Source: Deltaproteobacteria bacterium
GTDB lineage: Bacteria > Desulfobacterota > Desulfobacteria > Desulfobacterales > Desulfatirhabdiaceae
DNA length: 64,000 nucleotides
Assembly: GCA_016219185.1 (NCBI GenBank)
Contig: JACRBZ010000056.1
Coordinates: forward strand, 1-64,000
Direction of reading: 5' to 3'
Of this stretch, positions 8,203-18,190 are shown one piece after another. The notes under the pieces are model-generated. The model had not been told where the DNA came from and did no database searches. It worked only from the letters and a program-made list of their open reading frames with translations. The number at the start of each line of letters is the position of its first letter. Position 1 is the first letter of the stretch. The translations under genes and the position numbers were made by a program.

Positions 8203-9729
8203 ATGACCCTTAAAAAACTGACCCTGATTCTGCTGAGTTTTCTGCTCCTCTCAACCCCTGCCTTTGCCGGAACCAAGGACATCATTTATGGTTCCGAATC
8301 CACGGCAAAGTCCCTGGACCCGCATGACACGACGGATACCTATTCCGGCGCGATCGAAAAATCCATGCTGGAAGGGCTCATGGGTTTTGACAAGGACTTG
8401 AAGGTGATTCCCCTTCTGGCCGAAAGTTATACGTTTAACGACACGGCCACGGAGTTCACCTTCAAACTCCGCAAAGGCATCAAATTCCATGACGGCACGC
8501 CATTTAACGCCGAGGCAGTCCGTGCGAACATCGAACGGCTGATGAGCGGAAAATACAAGCGAAGCAGCCTGATGAAACCCGTCAAGGAACTGGTTGTCGT
8601 GGACGATGCCACCGTTAAATTCGTTTTAAAAGAACCCTTCGGCGCATTTCTAAATGCAGTTGCTCATCCGGGTACCCTGATGCTGAGCCCGGCCGCCATT
8701 AAAAAATACGGGGATGAGATAAGCAAGAATCCCGTGGGAACCGGTCCCTTTATCTTTGTGGAGTGGGTATCGGGAGATCATGTCAAGATCCGGAAAAATT
8801 CGGAATACTGGAAGAAACAAGTCAAGGTGGATACCATTACATTCCGGCCCGTTCCGGAAAGCGGCTCCAGGCTCGCCATGCTGCGCGCCGGTCAGGCCCA
8901 GTATATTTATCCCATGCCGCCCGAGCTGCTCAAGGTTGTCGAAAATGACAAGAAGATCGACATCATCAAACAGCCTTCCATCATCGAGCGGTATATGGTT
9001 TTAAACACCCGATACAAACCCCTTTCCGACCAGCGGGTGCGTCAGGCCATTAATTACGCCCTGGATAAACAGGCCATTATCCGCATTGCCAAGGGCGGCG
9101 CCGCCACCGAGGCGGATTCGATCATTCCAGCCGATCTTCAGTTTTATAAAAAACAGTCCGTCTGGCCTCATGACCTGGCAAAAGCAAAGGCCCTGATGAA
9201 GGAAGCCGGTTATGAAAATGGGTTTACGGTTGTTTTTCTGACCCCCACCGCATCCGACAGGCTACGCGCAACGGAAATGGTTCAGCAGCAGCTCAAGGAA
9301 ATCAACATCACCGGAGAACTCCAGTCCATGGACGTTGCCAGCTTTTACAACAAGCTGGAAAGCCACCGGGCGGATGATCCCAATCTTCCCCCGTTTATCG
9401 CATTTGGCGGGTGGTCTTCTTCCACGGGTGATGCGGACTGGGGAATCCGGCCTCTACTGGCGACAGCGGGATTTCCGCCGGCCCTTTCCAATTTCGGATT
9501 CTTTTCAGACAAAAAACTGGATGACCTGATTCAGGCCGGCCTGGCTTCCGCGGACCCCAAGGTTCGCCAGGAGGCCTATGCCAAGGCTCAGGATATTGTA
9601 TGGGAAATGGCCCCCTGGGGATATCTTTTTGTGGATACGCTGGTGGCTGCCAAGACCAAAAACCTCAAAGGCATCTATCCCATGGCGGATGGCAGTTTTT
9701 CCGTGGAAGATGCGGAATTAACGGATTAA
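8203..9729 (+). CDS. Family 5 extracellular solute-binding protein
   Basis: Periplasmic binding protein of 508 residues. It has a clean signal peptide (hydrophobic about 7-18, cleavage after AFA near 22), a start after AAGGAGAAAAAA, and the family signatures SLDPHD, KFHDGTPFNAEAV and NPVGTGPF. It differs clearly from the binding protein at 5424-6977, so it probably takes another ligand. Two permease genes and a C26-type hydrolase follow. The hydrolase suggests that the ligand carries a gamma-glutamyl or similar amide bond, which is inference from neighbourhood. Confidence 0.92.
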   Translation: MTLKKLTLILLSFLLLSTPAFAGTKDIIYGSESTAKSLDPHDTTDTYSGAIEKSMLEGLMGFDKDLKVIPLLAESYTFNDTATEFTFKLRKGIKFHDGTPFNAEAVRANIERLMSGKYKRSSLMKPVKELVVVDDATVKFVLKEPFGAFLNAVAHPGTLMLSPAAIKKYGDEISKNPVGTGPFIFVEWVSGDHVKIRKNSEYWKKQVKVDTITFRPVPESGSRLAMLRAGQAQYIYPMPPELLKVVENDKKIDIIKQPSIIERYMVLNTRYKPLSDQRVRQAINYALDKQAIIRIAKGGAATEADSIIPADLQFYKKQSVWPHDLAKAKALMKEAGYENGFTVVFLTPTASDRLRATEMVQQQLKEINITGELQSMDVASFYNKLESHRADDPNLPPFIAFGGWSSSTGDADWGIRPLLATAGFPPALSNFGFFSDKKLDDLIQAGLASADPKVRQEAYAKAQDIVWEMAPWGYLFVDTLVAAKTKNLKGIYPMADGSFSVEDAELTD

Positions 9730-9739
9730 TTTCGGTAAT

Positions 9740-10663
9740 ATGCTGAAGTATTTCATTAAGCGGCTCCTTGCCATCATACCGGTGCTGGTGGTGGTCTCCA
9801 TTCTGGCGTGCGGATTTGTGCATCTTCTGCCCGGAGACCCCGCCCGCATGATGGCCGGCCAGGATGCCGATGCCGAAACCATCGAAAAGATCCGCAGGGA
9901 CCTGGGGCTGGATCGCCCCCTTTTGGCACAGTATGTCACGTATATGGGAAAAGTGTTTCGGGGCGATCTGGGCATGAGCCTGAAGTCCAAGCTGCCTGTT
10001 TTTGACGAGATCGCCCTGCGTTATCCGCCGACCATGACTCTGGCTGTTGCCGGAATGGCATGGTCGGTGCTGTTCGGCGTTTTTTTCGGCGCGATCGCCG
10101 CCATTTACAGCGGCAAATGGCAGGACTACACCGCCATGCTGGTCTCGGTTTCCGGCATATCCATTCCCCAGTTCTGGCTGGGGCTTCTCTTGATCCAGCT
10201 TTTTTCCGTGTATCTGGGCTGGCTTCCGGTTGCCGGATACTCCGGAAAAATATCGGAGCTGATTCTGCCTTCCATTACGCTTGGCGCCACCGTGGCCGCC
10301 ATCATGGCACGGTTTACCCTATCGGCGTTTCTGGATGTGCTGGATGAGGAATACATCAGCACGGCCCGGGCCAAGGGGGTGAGCGAACAATTGGTGATGT
10401 GGAAACACGCCTTTCGAAATGCCCTGATCCCGGTTGTTACCATGATCGGCCTTCAGTTCGGGTTTCTTCTGGGCGGCTCCGTGGTGGTGGAGATGGTTTT
10501 TGCCTGGCCGGGCATGGGCAGGTTCATGATCGAAGCGGTTGCCGTACGGGACTACCCCGTGCTGCAGGCCTTGCTGCTGCTCTATTCCTTTCACTTTGTC
10601 TTTATCAGTCTTCTGGTGGATATGGTGTATGCCCTGATCAATCCCGAAATCCGGTATGAGTAG
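9740..10663 (+). CDS. ABC importer permease, DppB-like
   Basis: Inner-membrane permease of 307 residues. It opens MLKYFIKRLLAIIPVLVVVS, then LLPGDPARMM, then FRGDLGMSL, all DppB hallmarks. The EAA loop is near residues 195-215 (DEEYISTARAKGVSE). It starts 10 bp after the binding protein gene. It should pair with the next permease. Confidence 0.93.
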   Translation: MLKYFIKRLLAIIPVLVVVSILACGFVHLLPGDPARMMAGQDADAETIEKIRRDLGLDRPLLAQYVTYMGKVFRGDLGMSLKSKLPVFDEIALRYPPTMTLAVAGMAWSVLFGVFFGAIAAIYSGKWQDYTAMLVSVSGISIPQFWLGLLLIQLFSVYLGWLPVAGYSGKISELILPSITLGATVAAIMARFTLSAFLDVLDEEYISTARAKGVSEQLVMWKHAFRNALIPVVTMIGLQFGFLLGGSVVVEMVFAWPGMGRFMIEAVAVRDYPVLQALLLLYSFHFVFISLLVDMVYALINPEIRYE

Positions 10664-10684
10664 GCCCGGTATGAATAGGCAGAT

Positions 10685-11536
10685 ATGACAGAAATCAAAA
10701 TGACCCCTTTCGGGATATTTTTTCATAAATTCAGGCAGCGGAAAACCGCGATGGTCGCCGGGGTGTTTATCGTAATCCTGGTGCTGGTGGCGATTTTTGC
10801 CCCGGTTATCGCGCCTTACAACCCTTTTCTGACTGATTACAGCCTCTCCATGATGCCGCCCAGCGCGGACCATCTGGCCGGAACCGACCTGTACGGCAGG
10901 GATATCCTCAGCCGGATTATTTATGGGGCCCGGATATCCCTTGCCGTGGGATTTACATCGGTCCTGATCGGGGCCCTGGCCGGCGTCACCCTGGGGCTCA
11001 TCAGCGGCTTTTTCGGTGGTTTTCTGGACGGCCTGATCATGCGGACATCGGATGTCCTATTCGCCTTTCCTGGCATTTTGCTGGCCATCGCCATTGTCGC
11101 CATCCTGGGACCCGGGCTCGTTAATGTAGTGGTTGCGGTATCCGTATTCAGCATGCCCACATTTGCCCGCATCGTGCGCGGCAGCACCCTGGCCCTGAAG
11201 GAAAGCCTCTATGTCCGGGCAGCCAGAAGCATCGGCGCATCAAAAAAACGCATCATGTTCGTGCATATCATGCCCGGCACCCTCAGCAGCGTGATCATCT
11301 ATTTTACGCTACGCATCGGCACCTCCATCATCACGGCGGCAAGCCTGAGCTTTCTGGGGCTCGGGGCCCAGCCGCCGACACCGGAATGGGGCGCCATGCT
11401 GGCGGAAAGCCGGGATTACATCGGGGTGGCGGATCACATGACCATATTCCCCGGCATCGCCATTTTCCTGACCGTTTTGTTTTTCAATCTCTTCGGCGAC
11501 GGTCTGCGGGCAGCCCTGGACCCCAAACTGAAATGA
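10685..11536 (+). CDS. ABC importer permease, DppC-like
   Basis: Inner-membrane permease of 283 residues. It has an N-terminal helix (about 22-42), the DppC motif [21 protein letters not shown], membrane helices and the EAA loop ([14 protein letters not shown]). The C-terminal segment [19 protein letters not shown] is typical of DppC. The stop overlaps the next gene's ATG as ATGA. No ATPase gene follows, so the transporter may borrow the two ATPases of the 0.2-2.2 kb operon or others elsewhere. Confidence 0.93.
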   Translation: MTEIKMTPFGIFFHKFRQRKTAMVAGVFIVILVLVAIFAPVIAPYNPFLTDYSLSMMPPSADHLAGTDLYGRDILSRIIYGARISLAVGFTSVLIGALAGVTLGLISGFFGGFLDGLIMRTSDVLFAFPGILLAIAIVAILGPGLVNVVVAVSVFSMPTFARIVRGSTLALKESLYVRAARSIGASKKRIMFVHIMPGTLSSVIIYFTLRIGTSIITAASLSFLGLGAQPPTPEWGAMLAESRDYIGVADHMTIFPGIAIFLTVLFFNLFGDGLRAALDPKLK

Positions 11537-12270
11537 CTTTGATGAAACCGCTCATTGCCGTTGTATCTCACACGGAAATCAATCGCTTCGGCATTATGGC
11601 CAACAACATTTCGGTGACCTATACCGAAGCCGTGGAAGAGGCCGGCGGCCTGGCCATGATTCTTCCCTTTACGCAGCATCGGGAGCTCATCCCCCTGCTG
11701 GTCGAAAAGGCCGACGGGTTTCTTTTCACGGGCGGCATGGATGTCGATCCCGCGTTCTACGGCGAAAAGAGAATCAGCGGGCTGGGACAGGTCGACCTTG
11801 AGCTGGACCGGTTTCAGATGGTCGTATTGCAGGCGATCATGACTTGCCGAAAGCCGGTTCTGGCCATCTGCCGGGGAATCCAACTGATCAATGTGGCCCT
11901 GGGCGGATCACTTTTTCAGGACATTTCTTCCCAGTTTTCAAATGCAGCTCTGAAACACATGCAGGATGAGCTTTCCTACGGCGTGGATCATGAGGTGATC
12001 ATCGAGCCCGGCTCCAGGCTCTTTGACCTGTTCGGTCCCCAGATCATGGTCAACAGCCGCCATCATCAATCCATCAAAACCATCGGCAGGGATCTGATCA
12101 TTACGGCCAGGGCACCGGACGGGGTGATCGAGGCGGCCCAGCACAAGACCCTTCCCATGGATCTGGTGCAATGGCATCCGGAGCTCATGCTGCGGCAGAA
12201 CAACGACATGCTCTGTCTTTTCGAATCGTTTATCAACCGTTGCAAGATTGTTTCGAAATCAATTCGTTGA
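11533..12270 (+). CDS. Peptidase C26 family, gamma-glutamyl-GABA hydrolase-like
   Basis: This cytoplasmic class I glutamine-amidotransferase-fold hydrolase of 245 residues resembles PuuD-type gamma-glutamyl-gamma-aminobutyrate hydrolases. The oxyanion segment FTGGMDVDP (65-73), the nucleophile elbow AICRGIQ with Cys113, and WHPE supplying His215 and Glu217 are all present, so the triad is intact. The start is the ATG overlapping the permease stop (ATGA); a longer frame upstream is not needed. As the last gene of the importer operon, it may cleave the imported gamma-glutamyl compound. The exact substrate is unknown. Confidence 0.87.
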   Translation: MTLMKPLIAVVSHTEINRFGIMANNISVTYTEAVEEAGGLAMILPFTQHRELIPLLVEKADGFLFTGGMDVDPAFYGEKRISGLGQVDLELDRFQMVVLQAIMTCRKPVLAICRGIQLINVALGGSLFQDISSQFSNAALKHMQDELSYGVDHEVIIEPGSRLFDLFGPQIMVNSRHHQSIKTIGRDLIITARAPDGVIEAAQHKTLPMDLVQWHPELMLRQNNDMLCLFESFINRCKIVSKSIR

Positions 12271-12275
12271 AACGG

Positions 12276-13484
12276 ATGTCGCGTCTGCTGAAAAACCTGA
12301 TTGAGGTGAATTTGTATCGATGGGTATTATGGATCTTCATCTTTTTATTTGCAACCTGTACACTGGACTGTTCTGCGGCTGACAAGCAGAATTTTCCCCT
12401 GAATCCTGTTCTGAATCAGGGCAAAAAGTGGCGAATTGCCTATTATGAGGGTGGACCCTATACCAATTACCCAGACAACCTGAAGGCTCTTGCCATTGCT
12501 TTGAGTGACATCGGGTGGCTGAATAAATTTTCCATCCCCGATTTCCCCGATCGAAGCGATACCGCTCACATGTGGCAATGGTTATGCAACAATATCAAAA
12601 GCGATTATATCCAATTTGTCTCTGATGCCTACTGGTCCGGCAACTGGAATGAGAATCTGCGCAAGCACAATCGAAGCGCCGCCCTTAACCGGATGAACAG
12701 AACAAAGGATATCGACCTGATGCTGGCTATGGGCACATGGGCCGGCCAGGATTTTGCAAACAATGAGCATTCAGTTCCCACCGTGGTCATATCCGCCAGC
12801 AATCCGATCAATTCCGGCATCGCCAGAAGCATCAATGATTCCGGCTTCGATCACATTAATGCCCGGGTCGATCCCGCCCGCTATCAGCTTCAATTGTCAA
12901 TTTTTTACAACGCATTTCATTTTAAAAAATTGGGAATTGTATATGATATGGAAACATCGGAAGGTAAATCATATGCCAGTATCGACGATATAAAAAAAAG
13001 CGCATCCGAGCACGGTTATGAAATCATCGCTTGTCATGCCCCTTCGGCAAATACCAGCAGGCGCGAAGCCAATGACGCCATAATCAAATGCTATACCGAA
13101 ATCGCCGCCAAGGTGGATGCCGTTTATATTACGGCCCATCGCGGCGTGACTCTTGACAATCTGCACGTCTTGTTGGCGCCATTGAACGCGAAGGGCATTC
13201 CAACCTTTTCCCAGCAGAATTCCGAAGAGGTCCGATATGGCGTGCTGATGAGTATCTCCCAAGCAGGCTTCAAGTATGTCACCCGCTATCATGCTGAGAC
13301 CATTGCCAAAATTTTTAACGGAGCCAAAGCACGGGATTTGCCGCAATTATTCGAAGATCCGCTGCGTATTGCACTCAACCTGAAAACCGCTTCCATTATC
13401 GGATACAATCCCCCAATGGAGATTTTGGACGCAGCAGATGAAATCTTTGAGGAAATCCAGGTATCGCAAGCAATAAACGAATAA
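12276..13484 (+). CDS. Periplasmic ABC-type substrate-binding protein, probable sensory partner of the kinase downstream
   Basis: Secreted protein of about 402 residues starting at the ATG at 12276, 5 bp after the hydrolase gene. Its signal sequence is hydrophobic at about 14-27 and ends near DCSA. The fold pattern looks like the ABC_sub_bind group (PF04392, TrpX-like): an RIAYYEGGP strand, DLMLAMGTWAG, VPTVVISASNPI, KLGIVYD, and later VDAVYITAHRG. No permease or ATPase of that family is adjacent. The next gene, after about 115 bp, is a large histidine kinase. I infer that it delivers a ligand signal to the kinase rather than feeding a transporter. It could also serve a transporter encoded elsewhere. 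Confidence 0.75.
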   Translation: MSRLLKNLIEVNLYRWVLWIFIFLFATCTLDCSAADKQNFPLNPVLNQGKKWRIAYYEGGPYTNYPDNLKALAIALSDIGWLNKFSIPDFPDRSDTAHMWQWLCNNIKSDYIQFVSDAYWSGNWNENLRKHNRSAALNRMNRTKDIDLMLAMGTWAGQDFANNEHSVPTVVISASNPINSGIARSINDSGFDHINARVDPARYQLQLSIFYNAFHFKKLGIVYDMETSEGKSYASIDDIKKSASEHGYEIIACHAPSANTSRREANDAIIKCYTEIAAKVDAVYITAHRGVTLDNLHVLLAPLNAKGIPTFSQQNSEEVRYGVLMSISQAGFKYVTRYHAETIAKIFNGAKARDLPQLFEDPLRIALNLKTASIIGYNPPMEILDAADEIFEEIQVSQAINE

Positions 13485-13600
13485 CGCGGATTTGCCTTCA
13501 TCTATTATACAGGATCATATCGATCTACGGTGGTCCGAGGTAGTGGACCGGATCCATGGTCCAAGACAGGAGATGAAGCGCTCTCACGGAAGGCGTTCCC

Positions 13601-16600
13601 ATGTTTCGATTTTCGATATTAAAAAAATTCATTCTCGCTTTTCTCCTGCTTTCGATTGTTCCGCTGGCCGTGCTGGGCGCGTACACCTGGCACTATACCT
13701 GGAAGATCGGCCAGAGCGCGATTGCCAGCAGCACGATGCAACTGGAAAAGCGAGCCCTGGAGTCCATCGAGCTTCAGGCCATCAATCTGGCCAATCAGGT
13801 CAGTCAGCTATTGACGTCCTGCGAGGCGGACCTGTTCACGCTCCGGATGCTTCCAAGAAACGCCGAAACCTACCGCCAGTTTTCCTTGAATCATCACCGT
13901 ACAATCTGGACGCGCGAGATCATCAATAACAATATTTCAGATCGTCATCATGACATTCCGGTCTATCGGGAAATGGCTTTCATCGATGCCATGGGCCATG
14001 AACGCATTCGCATCGTGGACAAGCGCATTATCGACGCATCCGGGCTGCGGGACGTGAGCAGACCCGGGAATACCGAATACCGGAATGAGCGATATTTCGA
14101 GGAAACCCGAAAGCTCCGGAAAGGACAAATTTATGTCTCTCATGTCACCGGATGGTACGTCACTCAGGAAGAACAGCTTCAGGGCGCGGACAGCGTGGAG
14201 ACTGCAATCGGCGGAAAGAGCTTTCTGGGGGTCGTCCGGTTTGCCGTCCCCTGCATCGGAGAAAACGGCGCTTTTCAGGGGATGGTGCTGCTGTCTCTGG
14301 ATCATCGGCATCTGATGGAGCTGACGCTTCATGTTCTGCCCACGGAAGAGCGATTCGTGGTCTTTCCCAGCTACTCCAGCGGCAATTACGCATTCATGTT
14401 TGATGATGAGGGATGGATGATCTCCCATCCCAAATTCTGGGACATCCGGGGCATGCTTCCGGACGGCGATGAATTCAGTCCCACGGCCCCCGACTATACC
14501 CTGGAAAACGTTGTCGCCGGGAATGTCCCCTTTAATCTGGATCACGTGGACTTCATCAATCCCAATTATCCGCTGATTGCCAGAGAGGTCAGGGCCGGGC
14601 GCTCCGGAGTCACCAATACGTTCAACGTCGGCGGCATCCCCAGGGTCATGGCCTATGCGCCGATCCTGTACAAAAACGGCCCATATGGCAGATTCGGTGT
14701 TTTCGGAGGGATCACCATCGGCGTGCAAACCGATAAATTCAAGGAGCCGGCGCTTCTGACCGGCGCCAAAATCGATGAAATTGTTTCAAGGACCAAACAA
14801 AACAGCCTGATCATCATCAGCATCACGGCATTTGCCGCCATTTTGCTGGCCTTTATCCTGTCCAGGAAATTAACCCGGCCCATCCTGCTTCTTTCCGACA
14901 AAGCCAGGGAAATCGCCGCCGGTCAGCTTTCAGACGACATCACCGTATCCACGGGAGATGAGCTGGAACTGCTGGCACATAATTTCGTTCGCATGGTGGT
15001 GGAAATCACGGACCACCGAAAAAGCCTTGAGCACTCACTGTCCGAGCTGGCCGAATCCAAGAAGTTCGTGGAGCAATACACCCTGGAGCTGGAAAAACAG
15101 GTGAGAATCCTTAAAAGCGTCCACTCCCTGAGCCATTACCTGGGCAATGAATTCGATCGCGAACTCGTGCTTCAGCGGGTGCTGCGGACCTGCGTCACGG
15201 GCCTTGGCTTTGACAGGTCCATTCTCTATCTTTACGATCCGCAAACAAACCGCCTGATCTGCCATCAGACATTCGGATTTTCAAGCGAACACGAAAAACG
15301 CGCCAAAAACGCCTCCTATGACATTGATCTCCATGACTGCGTGCCGACAAGGGCATTTCGATCCGGAGAAACAATTTTCGTCCATGACATTCACACGGAC
15401 CGCAGCGCCACCCCTTTGGACATCAAGATCAGCGAAATCGGGGAATTCGACTTTTTCGTGTTTACGCCCATCCGAAGCGGAGAACGGATGATCGGAATCC
15501 TGGGCGCGGATACGGCCACCAGCCGCCGCGAGATCCATAAAGTGGAAATCGAATCCCTGCAGATCGTGGCAAATGATGCGGCCCGGGCCATCGAGCGCTC
15601 GGAGTTATACCTGCGGTTTCTTGCTGAACGCGATTTCATCAAGTCCATTTTTACAAACATCACCAGCGGCATCATTACGCTGGATGAAAACAAAAGCATC
15701 ACATTTTTAAATCCTTACAGCGAAAATGTGTTTAAGATTCAGCAAAATCAAGCCCTGGGCAAGCATTACCGGGAGGTGTTCGGCCATCTGCCATCCTGGC
15801 TGCGGGTGATCGATGATTTCCTTCAGGCCAGCAAAGAAAAGCAGTCTTTGGAACATCATCTGGTATTTCCGGATGCTAAGGCGATTTTTCTGGAAACGCA
15901 TTTTTCGAAAATCCGTCAGAACGATCAGCGCCATATGATTGATCTGCTCTTTCTGCGGGACATCACGGCCAGAAAACGCATGGAAGAGCATATCCGGCGC
16001 TCCGATCGATTGATCAGCGTGGGAGTGCTGGCTGCGGGCATTGCCCACGAAATGAGAAATCCCCTCACCGGCATTTCCCTGCTGCTGGACGATCTTCACG
16101 ATCACATTGAAGATCGCGGCGAGAACCGGGAAATGATTCAAAGGGCACTTCAGGAAATCGACAGGCTGGAGAATCTCATCAGCGGCCTTCTGGATTTCGC
16201 CGATCCGTCAAAGCCGGCGCAGCTCGCCGTCCGCCCTCTCAAGGATGTATTTCAGCACCTGTTTTTTCTGATCAAAAAACAATGCAAGAACCAGAACATC
16301 AAACTGTTCGAGCATCTGGAGCAGGACCTGCCAGAGGTGAAACTGGACCCGGAACGGCTTCTTCAGGCACTGCTCAATCTGCTTCTTAACGCCATTCAGG
16401 CAATGCCGGGTGGCGGGGAGATCAGCATCCGGGTGAACAATGTGGATACCGAGGAATCCATGCTGTCCGAGCCTGCCATCCGGATTGAAGTGAGCGATAC
16501 GGGAAAGGGAATTCTGCCAGAGGACATCCCCTTCATCTTTGATCCATTTTTTTCCCGCAATCCAACGGGCCATGGCCTGGGACTTGCAATAGCTCATAGC

Positions 16601-16696
16601 ATCATTCAGGAACACGGGGGCCGGATCTCGGTTTTCAGCGAACCGGGCAAGGGAGCCACATTCTGGATCGACCTGCCCATCGCGGCGCGGGATTAG
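13601..16696 (+). CDS. Large membrane sensor histidine kinase (Cache-HAMP-GAF-PAS-HisKA-HATPase)
   Basis: This 1031-residue kinase has an N-terminal membrane helix at about 9-28 and a large periplasmic region (about 30-400) that looks like a double Cache domain, with a tell-tale REMAFIDAMGHERIRIV segment. A second helix at about 402-422 is followed by HAMP, a coiled coil, a GAF domain (about 505-665), a PAS domain (about 685-795) and the dimerisation helix AAGIAHEMRNPLTGIS carrying the phospho-His. The ATPase domain has N, G1 (SDTGKGI), F (FDPFFS) and G2 (GHGLGLAIAH) boxes. It is the NtrB/AtoS-like type that partners sigma-54 activators, and one follows after 49 bp. The orphan binding protein upstream is the likely input. 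Confidence 0.92.
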   Translation: MFRFSILKKFILAFLLLSIVPLAVLGAYTWHYTWKIGQSAIASSTMQLEKRALESIELQAINLANQVSQLLTSCEADLFTLRMLPRNAETYRQFSLNHHRTIWTREIINNNISDRHHDIPVYREMAFIDAMGHERIRIVDKRIIDASGLRDVSRPGNTEYRNERYFEETRKLRKGQIYVSHVTGWYVTQEEQLQGADSVETAIGGKSFLGVVRFAVPCIGENGAFQGMVLLSLDHRHLMELTLHVLPTEERFVVFPSYSSGNYAFMFDDEGWMISHPKFWDIRGMLPDGDEFSPTAPDYTLENVVAGNVPFNLDHVDFINPNYPLIAREVRAGRSGVTNTFNVGGIPRVMAYAPILYKNGPYGRFGVFGGITIGVQTDKFKEPALLTGAKIDEIVSRTKQNSLIIISITAFAAILLAFILSRKLTRPILLLSDKAREIAAGQLSDDITVSTGDELELLAHNFVRMVVEITDHRKSLEHSLSELAESKKFVEQYTLELEKQVRILKSVHSLSHYLGNEFDRELVLQRVLRTCVTGLGFDRSILYLYDPQTNRLICHQTFGFSSEHEKRAKNASYDIDLHDCVPTRAFRSGETIFVHDIHTDRSATPLDIKISEIGEFDFFVFTPIRSGERMIGILGADTATSRREIHKVEIESLQIVANDAARAIERSELYLRFLAERDFIKSIFTNITSGIITLDENKSITFLNPYSENVFKIQQNQALGKHYREVFGHLPSWLRVIDDFLQASKEKQSLEHHLVFPDAKAIFLETHFSKIRQNDQRHMIDLLFLRDITARKRMEEHIRRSDRLISVGVLAAGIAHEMRNPLTGISLLLDDLHDHIEDRGENREMIQRALQEIDRLENLISGLLDFADPSKPAQLAVRPLKDVFQHLFFLIKKQCKNQNIKLFEHLEQDLPEVKLDPERLLQALLNLLLNAIQAMPGGGEISIRVNNVDTEESMLSEPAIRIEVSDTGKGILPEDIPFIFDPFFSRNPTGHGLGLAIAHSIIQEHGGRISVFSEPGKGATFWIDLPIAARD

Positions 16697-16745
16697 CGTC
16701 AACTTCATTCTTTTGACTGTCGGTTTCAACCGGGGCGGATAAAAC

Positions 16746-18131
16746 ATGGAAAAAATCCTTATTGTTGATGATGAACCCTTTATCTGCGAGAATTTAAAGC
16801 GCATCCTCGAAGAGGAACACTACGAAACGGTGGTGGACCGGGATGGCCGCAATGCCCTGAATATTCTCAAACGGGAAACCGTTGACCTGGTCTTTCTGGA
16901 CCTGAATCTTCCCGACATGTCGGGTCTGGATATTCTGGTCAAAATGAAGCAGTGGGACCCGGACCTTCTGGTCATCATCATCACCGGTTATGCCTCCGTG
17001 GAATCCGCCGTTAAGGCCCTGAAACTGGGGGCCTACGATTACATCAAAAAACCGTTCAAGGCGGATGTGATCAAGCTGATCGTCAAACTCTCGCTGGAGA
17101 CCCAGAATCTCAAAAGAGAGGTCAGCACGCTTAAAAAACAGACCGAAGACCTTTTAGGGGGTCAGGCCCTGATCGCCGAAAGCCCTGTTTTTCTGGAGAT
17201 GTTGAAACAGGTTCGCGAGGTTGCCCACCATTCGGAAACCACGGTGCTGATTACCGGGGAGAGCGGCACGGGAAAGGATTTGATCGCCCGGACCCTGCAC
17301 AACCTGAGCCCGCGCGCAAGTCGCCCTTTTTTTGAGGTCAACTGCGCGGCCCTGCCCGAGAATCTTCTGGAAAGCGAACTCTTCGGTTACGAGAGTGGGG
17401 CTTTCACCGGCGCCAAAGGCAAAAAAATCGGGATTTTCGAGGCTGCCGATAAAGGCACGCTGTTTCTAGATGAAATCGGGGAGATGAATCTCGGGCTTCA
17501 GGCCAAGCTGCTTCGGGTCCTGGAAGACAAAAAAATCCGGAGAATCGGCGGCATTCAATCCCATGAAATCGATGTGCGGATCGTTGCCGCGACCAATCAA
17601 AATCTGCGGGAGGCTGTCAGCGCCAAACGGTTCCGCGAGGATCTGTTTTACAGGCTCCACATCGTTCCCATCCACCTGCCCCCGCTTCGGGAACGGCCGG
17701 AGGATATTCTGGCCCTGAGCAAGACGTTTCTGGCGGAGTTTAACCGGAAATTCGGAAGAAAATTCAAGGACATCGGCCCGGATGCGAAACAACTGCTGCT
17801 GGATTACCGGTGGCCGGGAAATGTCCGGGAACTGCGGCATGTCCTTGAAAGAATCTGCATCATGCATGATGATGAAATGCTGCGGGAAATGCACCTGCCA
17901 AAGGAATTGACGGCGAGTCATCCCCGGGATGACTCGCCGTCATTGCCGTTTGACTTTCCAATCCCCGAAGCAGGGATCAACCTTGAGGATGCAGTGGATC
18001 AATTCACGCAGCATCTGCTCCAAAAAGCCATGCGGATGAAGGATGGCAATATTTCCCATGTGGCCAAACTGCTCGGCATCCCCAGGGGAAATCTTCGGTA
18101 TAAGCTTGAAAAATATCAGAAAGGACAATGA
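16746..18131 (+). CDS. NtrC-family sigma-54-dependent response regulator
   Basis: This 461-residue regulator has three standard parts. The receiver (1-120) has acidic pocket Asp8/Asp9 and phospho-acceptor Asp52. The AAA+ domain has Walker A GESGTGKD, the sigma-54-contacting loop ESGAFTGA, Walker B TLFLDEIGEM and the arginine-finger region. The C-terminal Fis-type helix-turn-helix ends in ISHVAKLLGIPRGNLRYKLE. It is paired with the kinase upstream. The target is not marked, but the closest strong sigma-54 promoter is that of the liv operon (23731-23746), which converges on this gene. A role in controlling it is inference. Confidence 0.94.
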   Translation: MEKILIVDDEPFICENLKRILEEEHYETVVDRDGRNALNILKRETVDLVFLDLNLPDMSGLDILVKMKQWDPDLLVIIITGYASVESAVKALKLGAYDYIKKPFKADVIKLIVKLSLETQNLKREVSTLKKQTEDLLGGQALIAESPVFLEMLKQVREVAHHSETTVLITGESGTGKDLIARTLHNLSPRASRPFFEVNCAALPENLLESELFGYESGAFTGAKGKKIGIFEAADKGTLFLDEIGEMNLGLQAKLLRVLEDKKIRRIGGIQSHEIDVRIVAATNQNLREAVSAKRFREDLFYRLHIVPIHLPPLRERPEDILALSKTFLAEFNRKFGRKFKDIGPDAKQLLLDYRWPGNVRELRHVLERICIMHDDEMLREMHLPKELTASHPRDDSPSLPFDFPIPEAGINLEDAVDQFTQHLLQKAMRMKDGNISHVAKLLGIPRGNLRYKLEKYQKGQ

Positions 18132-18190
18132 TCTGCATGAAATCGTGAGAGCGTGAAAAGGTCCCGTCTCCCGCTCTTACGGTTTCACGA
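18132..18190. repeat. GTGA-rich inverted repeat between convergent genes
   Basis: An imperfect inverted repeat with arms like ATCGTGAGAGCGTGAAA and its approximate complement CGCTCTTACGGTTTCACGAT. It fills the gap between the convergent response regulator and acuB-like genes and could act as a two-way terminator. A related element sits between livK and livH (22330-22455). Confidence 0.55.
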
